Below are positions 17,500 through 26,480 of a stretch of 64,000 nt of DNA, one piece after another. Position 1 is the stretch's first letter. Each line of letters starts with the position of its first letter. The stretch lies in NCBI GenBank assembly GCA_965261695.1, contig OZ253474.1, positions 3,782,001 to 3,846,000 on the forward strand, in the 5' to 3' direction. This DNA is from Bin5 sp965261695 (GTDB taxonomy: Bacteria; Chloroflexota; Anaerolineae; Caldilineales; Caldilineaceae). The position numbers were made by a program, and so were the translations under genes. The notes beneath the pieces were generated by a model. The model was given only the letters and a program-made list of their open reading frames with translations, did no database searches and was not told where the DNA came from.

Positions 17500-19059
17500 C
17501 TACCCATCGGCCGCAAGCTGTTCGCCGAAGCGTTTAAGCCCGGCGGTAACCCGCTCCGGCATCTGGCCGGCGCGAGCGTTGAGAAAGGCGAGAATGCGAT
17601 CCGAGGGCACGCCCTCGTCGGCGGCTCTCTGCAGGCTGCGGCGGTTGATCTGGTAAACGAAGCGGGGGAAACTGGCCTGCCAACTGCTGAATCGTTCAAC
17701 GCGAAAACGGTCCATCAGCGGTGTGCCCAGCGGCAGTTGCACTGTGAAATCTTCCTCGACAACGATGGCAGGCCGGCGCGCCTCATTCGGCAAAGCGCTG
17801 TCGTGGCCCAGCCAGCGCGCGCCCCAAACGCTGAGCGAAAACAGCAGGTCGTCCCCGGCGGAAGGCTCGGCCACGTCCATGGCCGAGAGCCAGTAGAGCG
17901 GGCCGTTCAGCAGGAAACGCAACAGCACGCCTTCGACCTGTTCCCAGTGTTCGAAACCCCGCAGGAATTCCTGCGTATTCTCATCGCGGATGTACCAACT
18001 GTCGTAGTCGCCGCTGGGGCGCTGGAAGTCGGGCAAGGTCTCCTTGATGGCGTTGATGACCTCCAGCTGACTGTACCACGCGCCGGGCTGTAAGCGGCCC
18101 AGGAGCTGCAGAACGACCTCGCGCGTCTGCAAAGGATTATTCTGCCAATCGCCAGCCGAGCAGTCAAGCCCTGGAGTTCGTTCAAGATCGTTCCATTCGG
18201 GGGAGGTGCGCCACGCCTCCCAGAGCGTAAAGCGCTGCTCCGGCCGCGTCTGTTCCAGGAAGGCGTAGACCCGGTTGCCGGTCAAGCGCACGCGGTCATC
18301 TTCCGCCCGGCGCAGCCATCCCAGCCGCTTTGCCAGGTGTAGCAGCAGCGCCAGGCGGTTCTCTGCCATGTCTGCGGTGTCCGGCGGCGCGAATGGAGAG
18401 ACAAATCCATTGGCCGATTGAAGGCGCGTCATCAGCTGGTCGATGTCATCCGGATCCGGCGTGCCTTCCTCTTGCAGGCGCAGCCCTTCGGTGTGCAGGA
18501 AGCCCAACAGGGCGCCGGCGTCTTCCAGAAAGGCGTCCTCCAGGCGCAGCATTCGAGCAGCCGGGGGAGGCGGCACGGGCACGACCCCCAACCCCTGCTC
18601 GCCATCAACGCTTGTCGGCTGCGGCAGCCAGGGCAGGATATCACTGGGGATGTAGACGATGGTGTGGGCATTCTGGCCTGCGCCCTTGAAGCCGCGACCG
18701 ATCAGCCCGTAATAGAAGAGCAACTCGGCGATGCTTTCCGGCGTGTTCCAGGGCTGGTCGCGCTCCAGCCTGGCCGGACCCATCTGGCGGATGCTGCCGA
18801 ATTCGCGGCTGAACTGCGCCTCGCGCAACTCGCCGCCCTCAGCCAGCAGGAGGTCCAGCGCCGGCTTTGCTTCGGGATAGGAGTCGGTGATCTCCTGGAA
18901 GGCCATCAACACAGAGGTGGGGTCGGTGATCTGGCCGCCCAGACTGTCAATCATCGCCCTTTTGTTTCTTTCCCCATCAAGGAAGGCGCCGCGCAACTCT
19001 GCGATCACATGCAGAAGAATCTCCGGGTATTCGGCGATCATCTGGCTGGTTTGCGGCAT
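17500..19059 (-). CDS. XPB/Ssl2 N-terminal-like helicase-associated protein
   Basis: A 519-residue cytosolic protein that I place with stand-alone proteins carrying the helicase XPB/Ssl2 N-terminal domain. It shows winged-helix-rich text (AENRLALLLHLAKRLGWLRR; LTGNRVYAFLEQ) and a C-terminal block reading FRVERFSSWQAS then YQINRRSLQRAADEGVPSD and ILAFLNARAG, which is the shared domain. There are no ATPase motifs, so it is not itself a helicase. It is monocistronic between the ABC operon and the DUF1232 gene. A DNA-repair role alongside helicases such as the one at the left edge is a guess from family names only. Confidence 0.55.
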   Translation of the reverse strand: MPQTSQMIAEYPEILLHVIAELRGAFLDGERNKRAMIDSLGGQITDPTSVLMAFQEITDSYPEAKPALDLLLAEGGELREAQFSREFGSIRQMGPARLERDQPWNTPESIAELLFYYGLIGRGFKGAGQNAHTIVYIPSDILPWLPQPTSVDGEQGLGVVPVPPPPAARMLRLEDAFLEDAGALLGFLHTEGLRLQEEGTPDPDDIDQLMTRLQSANGFVSPFAPPDTADMAENRLALLLHLAKRLGWLRRAEDDRVRLTGNRVYAFLEQTRPEQRFTLWEAWRTSPEWNDLERTPGLDCSAGDWQNNPLQTREVVLQLLGRLQPGAWYSQLEVINAIKETLPDFQRPSGDYDSWYIRDENTQEFLRGFEHWEQVEGVLLRFLLNGPLYWLSAMDVAEPSAGDDLLFSLSVWGARWLGHDSALPNEARRPAIVVEEDFTVQLPLGTPLMDRFRVERFSSWQASFPRFVYQINRRSLQRAADEGVPSDRILAFLNARAGQMPERVTAGLKRFGEQLAADG

Positions 19060-19339
19060 CTGCGCTTCCCTGTTGACCCGTTATTCAGAATTCAGGCTGC
19101 CGCCAAATGTCCGAACCGCTGGAGTACGCACAGCCTTGGTCAAACTTGGCGCTGGCTCAGGTCTTGCCTGTTCGGGTGTTCCTGTGCGACAATAGTGAGC
19201 GACGATACGATGAAGCGGCTATTATGACTGTCGCCTTTCCCAGACGTCTTGCAGGTTGTCGCCGATACCGGCAACTCGGCGCTCACGCGGCAACCCAATG
19301 ACCGGGCGACGATCAGACACCGACTGGAGGTCTGTTGAA

Positions 19340-19711
19340 ATGACCCGAAATTCATCCTTAGCACCGCAGAGCGGCGGCTGGCGTTTTACCGATATTCTAC
19401 GCGATCTGGCCGTAGTCTGGCAACTGATGGGCGATCCGCAGGTATCGATTCTACTCAGGCTCGGCTTGCCGTTGTTTACGATACTCTATCTGATATCGCC
19501 GATCGATCTGTTGCTGGGACCTCTCGACGATATCGCAGTCTTCCTCCTGGCGAGCCGCGTGTTTGTTCAACTGGCTCCCCATACGGCGGTACGGCGTGCG
19601 TTGGTGCGACTCGGCCGCATCCCGCCGGATGAACCGGACCGGGAGGTCTGGGATATCTGGGACGAGGACGACAAAACGATCCCCGGAGACTGGCGCCACG
19701 TTGACGAGTAG
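19340..19711 (+). CDS. DUF1232 (YkvA-like) small membrane protein
   Basis: A 123-residue protein with a central hydrophobic segment LLRLGLPLFTILYLISPIDLLLGPLDDIAVFLL. The family signature is the SPIDL-LGPLDD turn (Y-x-x-SPIDLxPD in most members). The C-terminus is acidic (WDIWDEDDKTIPGDWRH). ATG 19340 follows GGAGG and replaces a longer frame that runs back to 19256. The M20 peptidase gene starts 28 bases downstream, so the two may be cotranscribed. Function unknown. Confidence 0.75.
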   Translation: MTRNSSLAPQSGGWRFTDILRDLAVVWQLMGDPQVSILLRLGLPLFTILYLISPIDLLLGPLDDIAVFLLASRVFVQLAPHTAVRRALVRLGRIPPDEPDREVWDIWDEDDKTIPGDWRHVDE

Positions 19712-19738
19712 CGCTCAGCCTTGCGCCCGCCGCACGTT

Positions 19739-20914
19739 ATGCTCGACACCCTACATGAACAGATTGATCGCACGATCGACCGCCGGCGGCTGATCGACAC
19801 CGCAGTGGCATTGGTCGAAGTGCCCAGCCCTACCCGCAGCGCCGGCGCGGCCGCGGACCGGCTGGACGCGATTTTGGCTGCTGACGGCTTTCCCGTCCAA
19901 CGACACGACGCCGACTGGCCGCAAGCTCCCATTGTCGCTGCCACGTTGGAAAGCGGCAGACCGGGGCCTACACTCCAATTTGACGGCCATCTGGATACGG
20001 TGCATCTGCCCTTTGTGCCGCCGCGCGTGGAGGACGGCACTCTCTATGGTTCCAGCGCGGCCGATATGAAGGGCGGCATAGCCGCCTCGCTGGAAGCGCT
20101 GCGCGTGCTGCGGACGCTGGGCGCCTTGCCCGCCGGCAAAGTGCTGTTTACGGCGCATGACCACCATGAGGGGCCTTGGGGAGATGGCCGACAGGTGCGC
20201 GCCATGATCCGCGACGGACTCATCGGCGATGCCGTCCTGCTGCCGGAATATATGGCCGACACCCTGCCGGTTGCAGGCCGAGGTGTGGCCATCTTCAAGG
20301 TGACGATTCGCCGCGAGGGGGCGCCAGCGCATGAAGTGCTGCGTCCACCGGGTCTGCCAAATGTGGTGGCGGCCGGCGCACAACTGGTGATCCGTCTTCA
20401 CGCGTGGCACGAGCGGCTGAAGCTGAACAGCCATCCCTACGCGGGCCACGACTCCGCCTTCGTGGGCAGCATTCACACAGGTGAAATCTATAACCAATCG
20501 CCGACGGAGTGCGTCGTGGAAGGCACACGCCGCTGGATTGCGCCGGGAAGCGGCGCGGCCGTTCAGGCCGAGTTTGAGTGTTTGCTGGCCGAGCTCGCAG
20601 CCGCAACCGGCACGCAAACTGAGCTTGACTTTTTCGAGCAGGGGGATGCCTATCAGATCGATGCAGACGCTCCGATCGTGCATGCCTTCCAGCAGGCCCA
20701 TACAGCCGTGACCGGCTCGCCGCTGCCCGTGGGGGCCAAGCCTTTTGTGGACGATGGCAACATCTATGCGTCCACGGCTGGCATCCCCGCGCTCACCCAT
20801 GGACCGGCGGCCACGGGCGCGCATACGTTGTATGAAGCAGTGCCGGTGGACGAGTTGGCGCGCGTCGCAAAAGTCTACGCGCTCACCGCGGTTGCCTACT
20901 GCGGAGGAGCTTAG
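19739..20914 (+). CDS. M20-family metallopeptidase/deacylase (ArgE/DapE group)
   Basis: Zinc-dependent amidohydrolase, 391 residues, of the M20 clan (peptidases, acetylornithine deacetylase, DapE). The first metal site is FDGHLDTVHL, the shared metal bridge is SAADMKGGIAAS, and the acid-base glutamate sits in AHDHHEGPWGDG. The lid domain (EGAPAHEVLRPPG to PTECVVEGTRRW) and a final metal histidine in ALTHGPAATGAHTLYEAV are present. The HEG motif differs from the common DEE form. ATG 19739 is chosen over an upstream TTG. Substrate unknown; the neighbouring sugar kinase is convergent and gives no clue. Confidence 0.85.
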   Translation: MLDTLHEQIDRTIDRRRLIDTAVALVEVPSPTRSAGAAADRLDAILAADGFPVQRHDADWPQAPIVAATLESGRPGPTLQFDGHLDTVHLPFVPPRVEDGTLYGSSAADMKGGIAASLEALRVLRTLGALPAGKVLFTAHDHHEGPWGDGRQVRAMIRDGLIGDAVLLPEYMADTLPVAGRGVAIFKVTIRREGAPAHEVLRPPGLPNVVAAGAQLVIRLHAWHERLKLNSHPYAGHDSAFVGSIHTGEIYNQSPTECVVEGTRRWIAPGSGAAVQAEFECLLAELAAATGTQTELDFFEQGDAYQIDADAPIVHAFQQAHTAVTGSPLPVGAKPFVDDGNIYASTAGIPALTHGPAATGAHTLYEAVPVDELARVAKVYALTAVAYCGGA

Positions 20915-20951
20915 GCGCGCCGGCGCGAAGAGAGCGCAAAGCCCTCGCTTT

Positions 20952-21854
20952 TCATTTCTCAAGGGCAAATAACGCCTGGCCAAGTTCGCTGCGGCGCGGA
21001 ATTGACACAGCCGCGCCGGGTCGGGTGACGCAGAGCGCGGCCGCCTTGGTCGCGATGGTCAGGGCTTGCACTGTCGGCTCGCCAGCCAGCAACTCTGCCA
21101 GAAAATAGCCGATGAAGGTGTCGCCGGCGGCAGTCGTGTCCACCGCCTCGACCGCTTGCGCTGGCGTTCTGATGCGCTCTCCGTCGCGCGCATAGAGGGA
21201 ACCGTCTCCACCGAGCGTGAGCAGTATCGCGGCACGCGGAAAGCGTCTTTGCAGCGTCCCCACAATCGATGCAGGCGAGGCGTTTTCGATTCCGGCCAAG
21301 GCCGCCCCTTCCGTCTCGTTGACCACAAATAGGGAAACGCCGTCCAGCGGGTAGTCCTGCACCTCCGGCGTCATCGGCGCAGGGTTGAAGGCGACCAATA
21401 GCCCGCGCGCAGCCGCAGCGCGCAAAATGTCCGGCATGGCGCTGATTTCGTTTTGCAGCAGCAGCCAATCCCCCGGCCCGAACTGCGCCAGCACGCCCCG
21501 CGCGTCCGCGCCGCTGACCGTCAGATTGGCCCCGCCGTAGAGAAGGATCGCATTCTCCCCGTCGCGGTCTACCTGGATGATGGCGTGCCCGGTCGGGACA
21601 TCGCCCACCGCGACCTGCGCCACATCCACCCCCTGCACGGCCAATTCATCCCGCAGCCACATGCCCTCGCGACCGACCCGCCCGGCGTGGAAGACCGGCG
21701 CGCCGGCGCGGGCCAAAGCCACCGACTGATTGGCTCCCTTGCCGCCCTGGAAGCGGCGATACGCCGTGCTGGGCAGCGTCTCGCCCAGCCGCACGAGATG
21801 CTCCACCTGGTAGACGTGGTCGATGTTGAGGGATCCGAAAACGAGAATGGACAT
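20952..21854 (-). CDS. PfkB-family sugar kinase, ribokinase-like
   Basis: Phosphorylates a sugar (ribose or a nucleoside sugar) with ATP. The 300-residue protein shows the first PfkB signature around FQGGKGANQSVALARAG (about residue 36) and the second as AVDTTAAGDTFIGYFLAELL, with the catalytic Asp in the AAGD motif. N-terminal SLNIDHVYQVEHLVRLGETL is typical of RbsK. Length is normal. It stands alone and is convergent with the peptidase gene. Adenine deaminase lies 1.3 kb away, so a nucleoside-salvage role is possible but not shown. Confidence 0.85.
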   Translation of the reverse strand: MSILVFGSLNIDHVYQVEHLVRLGETLPSTAYRRFQGGKGANQSVALARAGAPVFHAGRVGREGMWLRDELAVQGVDVAQVAVGDVPTGHAIIQVDRDGENAILLYGGANLTVSGADARGVLAQFGPGDWLLLQNEISAMPDILRAAAARGLLVAFNPAPMTPEVQDYPLDGVSLFVVNETEGAALAGIENASPASIVGTLQRRFPRAAILLTLGGDGSLYARDGERIRTPAQAVEAVDTTAAGDTFIGYFLAELLAGEPTVQALTIATKAAALCVTRPGAAVSIPRRSELGQALFALEK

Positions 21855-22084
21855 GTTGGGACTGGACAGCCGCTAAAGGGCGCTTGCTACGCCGCTGCAT
21901 TGTATCACCGGAAAATCGGGAGCCAAAGGAAGCCTTTATCCTGGGAGCATCCCAAGATGGGGGCGCATCTGACACAGAGCATCGTGTCACGCTCTCTCCT
22001 TACAAACAGAACACGCTCAAATATCAATTTACTATATCTTAACTGAGGGCTTCGCATTCCATTGCCAGGATTACGAGTTCTGCT

Positions 22085-22290
22085 TTCGCTCCCGCCACCC
22101 AAAAGCAAGAGACCGGAAACTGTGCTACCCTTTCAACGACATGCATAACCAGCCGACGGAGCCGACCCGCCATGCGCACAAAAACACACCCCATAATCGG
22201 TCCAGCCGCCGCCCAAAAGCAAGAGACCGGAACCTGTGCTACCCTATCAGCTACATGCACAATCAGCCGAGGGAACCGACCCGGCACCCG
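22085..22290 (+). repeat. 114-bp-period direct repeat array, copy 1 (about two units)
   Basis: The word AAAAGCAAGAGACCGG starts at 22101 and again at 22215, a spacing of 114 bases, with matching sequence around it. The same unit, on the other strand, forms the array at 44303-44658. Because 114 is a multiple of three, both strands can stay open across units: the minus strand reads, in each unit, MAGRL..LV.HV..VAQ.P.SCFW. No RBS or family supports a protein. It occupies the 5' side of a decayed terminase module; 21,855-22,085 holds nothing I recognise. Confidence 0.8.
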
Positions 22291-22342
22291 CCCAATTTCG
22301 CAAATCCTGGTCCGGACATTCCCTTCAGAAAAAAAAATAGGC

Positions 22343-22392
22343 GCGACTAAACGCGACTAAACGCGACCAAACGCGACTAAACGCGACAAATC
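22343..22392 (+). repeat. Five phased 10-bp repeats (core GACNAAA), module copy 1
   Basis: Five consecutive 10-mers read GCGACTAAAC, GCGACTAAAC, GCGACCAAAC, GCGACTAAAC, GCGACAAATC, preceded by an A-tract (22329-22337). A-tracts repeating each helical turn should curve the DNA. The same layout, with a related 10-mer in the same orientation, precedes terS at 44081-44120. Here the terS-like start at 22447 lies 54 bases downstream. Iteron-like operator or pac-like site is inferred. Confidence 0.75.
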
Positions 22393-22446
22393 TCGTCAAA
22401 ATCAGAGGACTTTGCCCCAATCAACCATCGGAGCCAAACTGCCGCC

Positions 22447-22644
22447 ATGAATAATTCCCAATTACCCAAGCCCTGGCATCCAATGTCAGACGAACACCCC
22501 GAATGGTACGACAACTTCCATACCTTCATGACGCTTCCCCCGCCGCCTACCCAACGCCGCCAGACCACGACGCCGCCGCAGCCGATGCGTCACTCTGCGC
22601 CTATCCGCACGCATTTACAGCCGAGAGATCAAGGCAACACATGA
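22447..22644 (+). pseudogene. Decayed terminase small subunit-like start
   Basis: A 65-codon frame whose first 35 residues resemble the start of the terS gene at 43502-44035. Both share PKPW, then DE, an E-x-Y, FH and a following L-x-P (here LPKPWHPMSDEHPEWYDNFH). After that the sequence becomes proline/threonine-rich and no longer matches, and no terL follows before the 88-bp element. With the flanking repeats, it reads as the stump of a terminase module that lost its interior. The similarity is by eye over a short length, so it could be overinterpreted. Confidence 0.5.
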
Positions 22645-22847
22645 AATCACGCGCCACTTTGCGCCTATGCCGCCTACTCATCTCCCCCAGATCAGGACGC
22701 CGCCGGCGGCCTTCGCCAGCCTCCCGGCTACCGTGATGCAGTGAGTATTTTCTTGCCCAATCTCACGAAATCTCTCACGAATTCTCCCGCAAACTCTCGT
22801 ACGAGCGTTCCTGCCTGTCAACCCATCCAACCGCCCCAAAAGAGCTT

Positions 22848-22935
22848 CTAATGTGAGTCCCATTTCAAGTCGACACTTTTCGGGCGAATAAAGCAATTGA
22901 ATCGTGGCCGTCTCGCCTGCCCTTATGCAATACGG
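22848..22935 (-). repeat. 88-bp dispersed element, copy 1
   Basis: One of three equal-length (88 bp) copies, the others at 41950-42037 and 57017-57104. All share blocks such as AAGGGCAGGCG, CGATTC and TATTCGCCCG, and end in ATTAG. Copies 1 and 3 are nearly identical over the first 50 bases. Here it closes the decayed terminase module. The frame is open in copies 1 and 2 (RLEMGLTLE / RFQMGFRLE) but has a stop in copy 3, so protein coding is unlikely. Confidence 0.8.
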
Positions 22936-23049
22936 AATACGCAATTTACAATACGAAATTCAGAAAAAAACCGGTTCCCGATGTGGACGCACATGAGATG
23001 CGTATGCCCTGCCCACAGTCCCAGATGCGCCCTTTATCCCTGCCTCTTG

Positions 23050-23058
23050 TGCTATAAT
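23050..23058 (+). promoter_or_regulatory. Extended -10 promoter before adenine deaminase
   Basis: TGCTATAAT is a consensus -10 (TATAAT at 23053-23058) with the extended TGN element. No good -35 lies 17 bases upstream, which fits an extended -10 promoter. The adenine deaminase start is 86 bases downstream. Confidence 0.55.
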
Positions 23059-23143
23059 GCCCGCAAGCCTTTCGGTAGTGGTTCGCGGCCAGTCGTTTCG
23101 CCTCCGCAACGGATCACTGCTCTGTTACCCAAAGGAGCGCTCT

Positions 23144-24868
23144 GTGCTCACCCCTGAGTTGCTCGCTGCCGCACGCGGCGAACAACCCGCCAATCTGTTG
23201 CTGCGCAATGGGCGCGTGGTCAATGTTCTGTCGGGTGAGATCGAAGATGCGGACGTGGCTCTTCACGGCGAGTGCATTGCCGGAGTCGGGGCAGGCTACA
23301 CCGCAGCGGAAACGATCGACTTGCAGGGCGCATATGTGGCGCCGGGCCTGATCGACGCGCATGTTCACATCGAGAGCAGCCTCTGCCTGCCCAGTCAATT
23401 CGCGGCCGCGGTCGTGCCGAGGGGCGTCACAACGGCGGTGGTCGATCCACACGAGATCGCCAATGTCGCCGGCGTGGAGGGCGTGCGCTTCATGGCCGAA
23501 AGCAGCCGCGGCCTACCGTTGCAGGTGGTGGTGATGGCGCCATCGGCCGTGCCGGCCACGCACATGGAAACGAGCGGCGCGACCCTCTCCGCCGAGGAAC
23601 TTACCGCGCTGCTGGCGGAGGGAACGGTCCACGGCTTGGCGGAACTGATGAACTTTCCCGGCGCAGTTCATGGCCACCCCGACGTGCTGGCCAAGATCGC
23701 CGCTTTCAGTGGACGGCCTGTGGACGGCCACGCGCCCGGGCTGAGCAGGCAGGCGCTCAACGCCTACGCGGCCGCGGGCGCGGGCAGCGATCACGAATGC
23801 GCGACGGCGGCGGAAGCGGCGGAGAAGCTGGCGCGCGGTTTCTATATTCTCATACGAGAGGCGACCAACGCGCACAATCTGCACGCGCTGCTGCCCCTGG
23901 TCAACGGGCGCAACAATCGCCGCATCTGCTTCTGCACCGACGACCGCATCCCCGCTGATCTGTTGGCGCAGGGCAGCATCGACTACATGCTGCGCGAGGC
24001 GATCGCCTTCGGCATCGAACCGGTTACGGCCTTCCGCATGGCCACGCTTAACGGCGCCGAGTGGTTCGGGCTGCGTGATCGCGCGGCGATAGCGCCCGGA
24101 CGGCGGGCGGATCTGTGGGTCTTCGACGATCTGAGCGCGCCGATGGCCCGCCAGGTCTACACCGGTGGAAGGCTGCGGGCTGTGGACGGTCAATTGGTGG
24201 ACAATGCAGCCCAGGCGCGGCCAGAGCTGCCTGCGTCGGTCGCTTCATCTGTCAACGTGGCGTGGGATGTCTTCGATCTGCGCATCCCCGCGACCGGCGC
24301 GCGGATGCGGGTCATCGGTGCGTTGGAGAACCAGTTGCTGACTGAGGAGCGCATTTTCGAGGCGCGTATCGAAAACGGGCACGCCGTGGCCGACCCAAGG
24401 CGGGACATCCTGAAGATGGCCGTCGTCGACCGCCATAAGGCCAGCGGGTCGATGGGGCTGGGATTCATCCAGGGTTTCGGCCTGCGGCGCGGGGCCATCG
24501 CCGGCACGGTCGCCCACGACCATCACAATCTGATCGTGATCGGTGCGGACGACGGGTCGATGACGACTGCGGCCAATGCTGTGGCCGCGATGGGGGGCGG
24601 GCTGGCCGTCGCCGACGGTTCGGAGGCCCTGGCGACGCTGCCCCTGCCGGTGGCCGGTCTGATGAGCGACCAGCCGCTAGGCACAGTGCGCGCCCAGTAT
24701 GACACGCTCTTGGACGCAGCGTATGAGTTCGGCTCTCTGTTGCGCGATCCCTTCATGGCGATGAGCTTTATGGCGCTGGAAGTGATCCCAAAACTGAAAC
24801 TGACAGACACGGGACTGGTGGATGTAGAGGCGTTCGACTTCGTGGATCTGTTTATTGAAGAGCAGTGA
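23144..24868 (+). CDS. ade: Adenine deaminase
   Basis: Converts adenine to hypoxanthine and ammonia in purine salvage. The 574-residue enzyme has the amidohydrolase motif GLIDAHVHIESSLCLPSQFA, the family-specific VVDPHEIANVAGVEGVRFM, the lysine/histidine region GHAPGLSRQALNAYAAAG, the metal Asp in CFCTDDRIPADLL, and the C-terminal domain with VVDRHKASGSMGLGFIQGFG and AHDHHNLIVIGADD. GTG 23144 is chosen because AAAGGAG lies seven bases upstream; a longer frame to 23057 is less likely. Length and motif order are normal for Ade. It stands upstream of an aminotransferase gene with a 32-base gap. Confidence 0.93.
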   Translation: MLTPELLAAARGEQPANLLLRNGRVVNVLSGEIEDADVALHGECIAGVGAGYTAAETIDLQGAYVAPGLIDAHVHIESSLCLPSQFAAAVVPRGVTTAVVDPHEIANVAGVEGVRFMAESSRGLPLQVVVMAPSAVPATHMETSGATLSAEELTALLAEGTVHGLAELMNFPGAVHGHPDVLAKIAAFSGRPVDGHAPGLSRQALNAYAAAGAGSDHECATAAEAAEKLARGFYILIREATNAHNLHALLPLVNGRNNRRICFCTDDRIPADLLAQGSIDYMLREAIAFGIEPVTAFRMATLNGAEWFGLRDRAAIAPGRRADLWVFDDLSAPMARQVYTGGRLRAVDGQLVDNAAQARPELPASVASSVNVAWDVFDLRIPATGARMRVIGALENQLLTEERIFEARIENGHAVADPRRDILKMAVVDRHKASGSMGLGFIQGFGLRRGAIAGTVAHDHHNLIVIGADDGSMTTAANAVAAMGGGLAVADGSEALATLPLPVAGLMSDQPLGTVRAQYDTLLDAAYEFGSLLRDPFMAMSFMALEVIPKLKLTDTGLVDVEAFDFVDLFIEEQ

Positions 24869-24900
24869 GTTCCGACCATATTCAATGAGGCTAAAATCCA

Positions 24901-26094
24901 ATGTTCGAGACGATCAACCCCGCCCCGCCCGATGCGATTTTGGGACTGACGGAAGCGTTTCAGAAGGACCCAGACCCGCGCAAGATCAATCTGGGCGTAG
25001 GCGTCTTTAAGGATGGGAGCGGACAGACGCCGGTGCTGGCCTCTGTGAAGGAGGCCGAACGGCGGTTGCTGCGGGCGGAGGCGACGAAGAGTTATCTGCC
25101 GATTGACGGGCTGGCGGCGTACGCGGCTGCCTGTCAGCAGTTGGTCTTCGGCAGCGATCACGCCATTGTCAGCGACGGGCGGGCAGTCACGGTTCAGACG
25201 CCCGGCGGCACCGGCGCGCTGCGCCTGGCGGCAGACTTTGTGCGGCGGATTTCCCCCCAGGCGACAGTCTGGCTCAGCGATCCGACCTGGCCAAATCATC
25301 CGAATGTCTTCGGCTCCGCGGCCTTGCGCGTGGACTCCTATCCCTACTTTGACGCCGACAGCAACGGCGTGGCCTTCCACCGCATGATGGCTGCGCTGGA
25401 GAGCATCCCCGCCGGCGATCTGCTGTTGCTCCACGGCTGCTGCCATAATCCCACCGGCGCGGACCTCTCGCCGGAGCAATGGCGGGCGGTCGCTGCCCTC
25501 TGCGTCGAGCGCGGCGTTCTGCCGCTGCTGGATTTCGCCTACCAGGGCTTCGGCAGCGGACTGACGGAGGACGCGTTCGGCGTCGGCATCGTTGCCGAAC
25601 ATTGCCAGGAATTGTTGGTGGCCAACTCCTTTTCGAAGAATTTTGGCCTTTACAATGAACGGGTGGGGGCGTTGACGCTCGTGGCCGCCGGCGCGGATGC
25701 AGCCTCGGCTGCTCAGAGCCATCTGAAGACCTGTGTGCGCACCAACTATTCGAATCCGCCCGCACACGGCGGCCAGATTGTGGCGACGATCCTGGGCGAC
25801 CTGGAACTGCGTCAGCGCTGGGAAGTGGAGTTGGCGGAGATGCGCGACCGCATCAATGAGATGCGGCATCTGTTCGTCGAGATGCTGGATGAGCAGGATG
25901 TCGGTCGCGACTTCTCTTACATCGCCCGGCAGAGCGGCATGTTCAGCTTCAGCGGCCTGACGCCGCCGCAGGTGCAGGCCCTGCGCGAGCGCCACTCGAT
26001 CTATATCGTTGGCTCCGGGCGCATCAACGTGGCGGGGATGACAGAGGCGAATATGGACTATCTGTGCGCGGCGATCGCTGATGTTCTGAAGTGA
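24901..26094 (+). CDS. Aspartate/aromatic aminotransferase (class I, TyrB/AspC type)
   Basis: PLP-dependent transaminase of the I-alpha subgroup, 397 residues. Opening text INPAPPDAILGLTEAFQKDP and KINLGVGVFKD is diagnostic of AspC/TyrB. The coenzyme region contains HGCCHNPTGADLS, and the Schiff-base lysine is in NSFSKNFGLYNERVGAL. The substrate arginine is in GSGRINVAGM. Overlap with aspartate, tyrosine or phenylalanine substrates cannot be resolved here. It probably shares a transcript with adenine deaminase. Confidence 0.92.
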   Translation: MFETINPAPPDAILGLTEAFQKDPDPRKINLGVGVFKDGSGQTPVLASVKEAERRLLRAEATKSYLPIDGLAAYAAACQQLVFGSDHAIVSDGRAVTVQTPGGTGALRLAADFVRRISPQATVWLSDPTWPNHPNVFGSAALRVDSYPYFDADSNGVAFHRMMAALESIPAGDLLLLHGCCHNPTGADLSPEQWRAVAALCVERGVLPLLDFAYQGFGSGLTEDAFGVGIVAEHCQELLVANSFSKNFGLYNERVGALTLVAAGADAASAAQSHLKTCVRTNYSNPPAHGGQIVATILGDLELRQRWEVELAEMRDRINEMRHLFVEMLDEQDVGRDFSYIARQSGMFSFSGLTPPQVQALRERHSIYIVGSGRINVAGMTEANMDYLCAAIADVLK

Positions 26095-26180
26095 GGGCGG
26101 CAAGTTCCGGACTCACCTAAGAAAAGGGAGGAATCTGATCGTGTTCTCAAACTCGTGCGGCTCAGATGCTGCCCAAACAG

Positions 26181-26480
26181 TTATAGTTCCGAAACCGTCC
26201 CCTGCAAGGTCATTTTCGGTTTGAGTACAAGAACTGCTGACGCCGTATGCCCCTGCGTGATGTAATCATACATATGTTTGGGCATAGAGGCCCGGTTATC
26301 TGTGACCAAAGTAAATCTGTTTTCCGCGCACCATTTCAATATTACGGGGTCGGGCGTGCCTCTTTTGGGGCAAGTAGGATCACCGACACGCCACACCGTC
26401 ATCTCTGGCTCTTTCCAAAGGAGTGCATGACGCAGAATCGGGTTTGCTTTTTCGTCAAGCAAATAGCTTAACTGTATCAC
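26181..26480 (-). CDS. DUF5615 PIN-like toxin candidate
   Basis: A 99-residue protein of the DUF5615 PIN-like family, probable RNase toxin. The acidic residues expected for a PIN core are visible in LLDEKANPILRHALL and the later PDPVILKWCAENRFTLVTDNRASMP, where the DPVIL and TDN segments match the family. It overlaps the upstream DUF433 gene by four bases, the usual arrangement of this pair. Activity is not shown; the call rests on family resemblance and pairing. Confidence 0.75.
   Translation of the reverse strand: MIQLSYLLDEKANPILRHALLWKEPEMTVWRVGDPTCPKRGTPDPVILKWCAENRFTLVTDNRASMPKHMYDYITQGHTASAVLVLKPKMTLQGTVSEL

Noticed and set aside
22343..22392. Plasmid-type replication iterons
   Set aside because: Ten-bp phased units resemble iterons, but no rep gene or other plasmid functions lie nearby; association with terS is more consistent.
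22678..22944. An 88-codon minus-strand gene over the 88-bp element
   Set aside because: Its start lies inside the dispersed element, and the equivalent frame has a stop in copy 3, so it is probably not coding.
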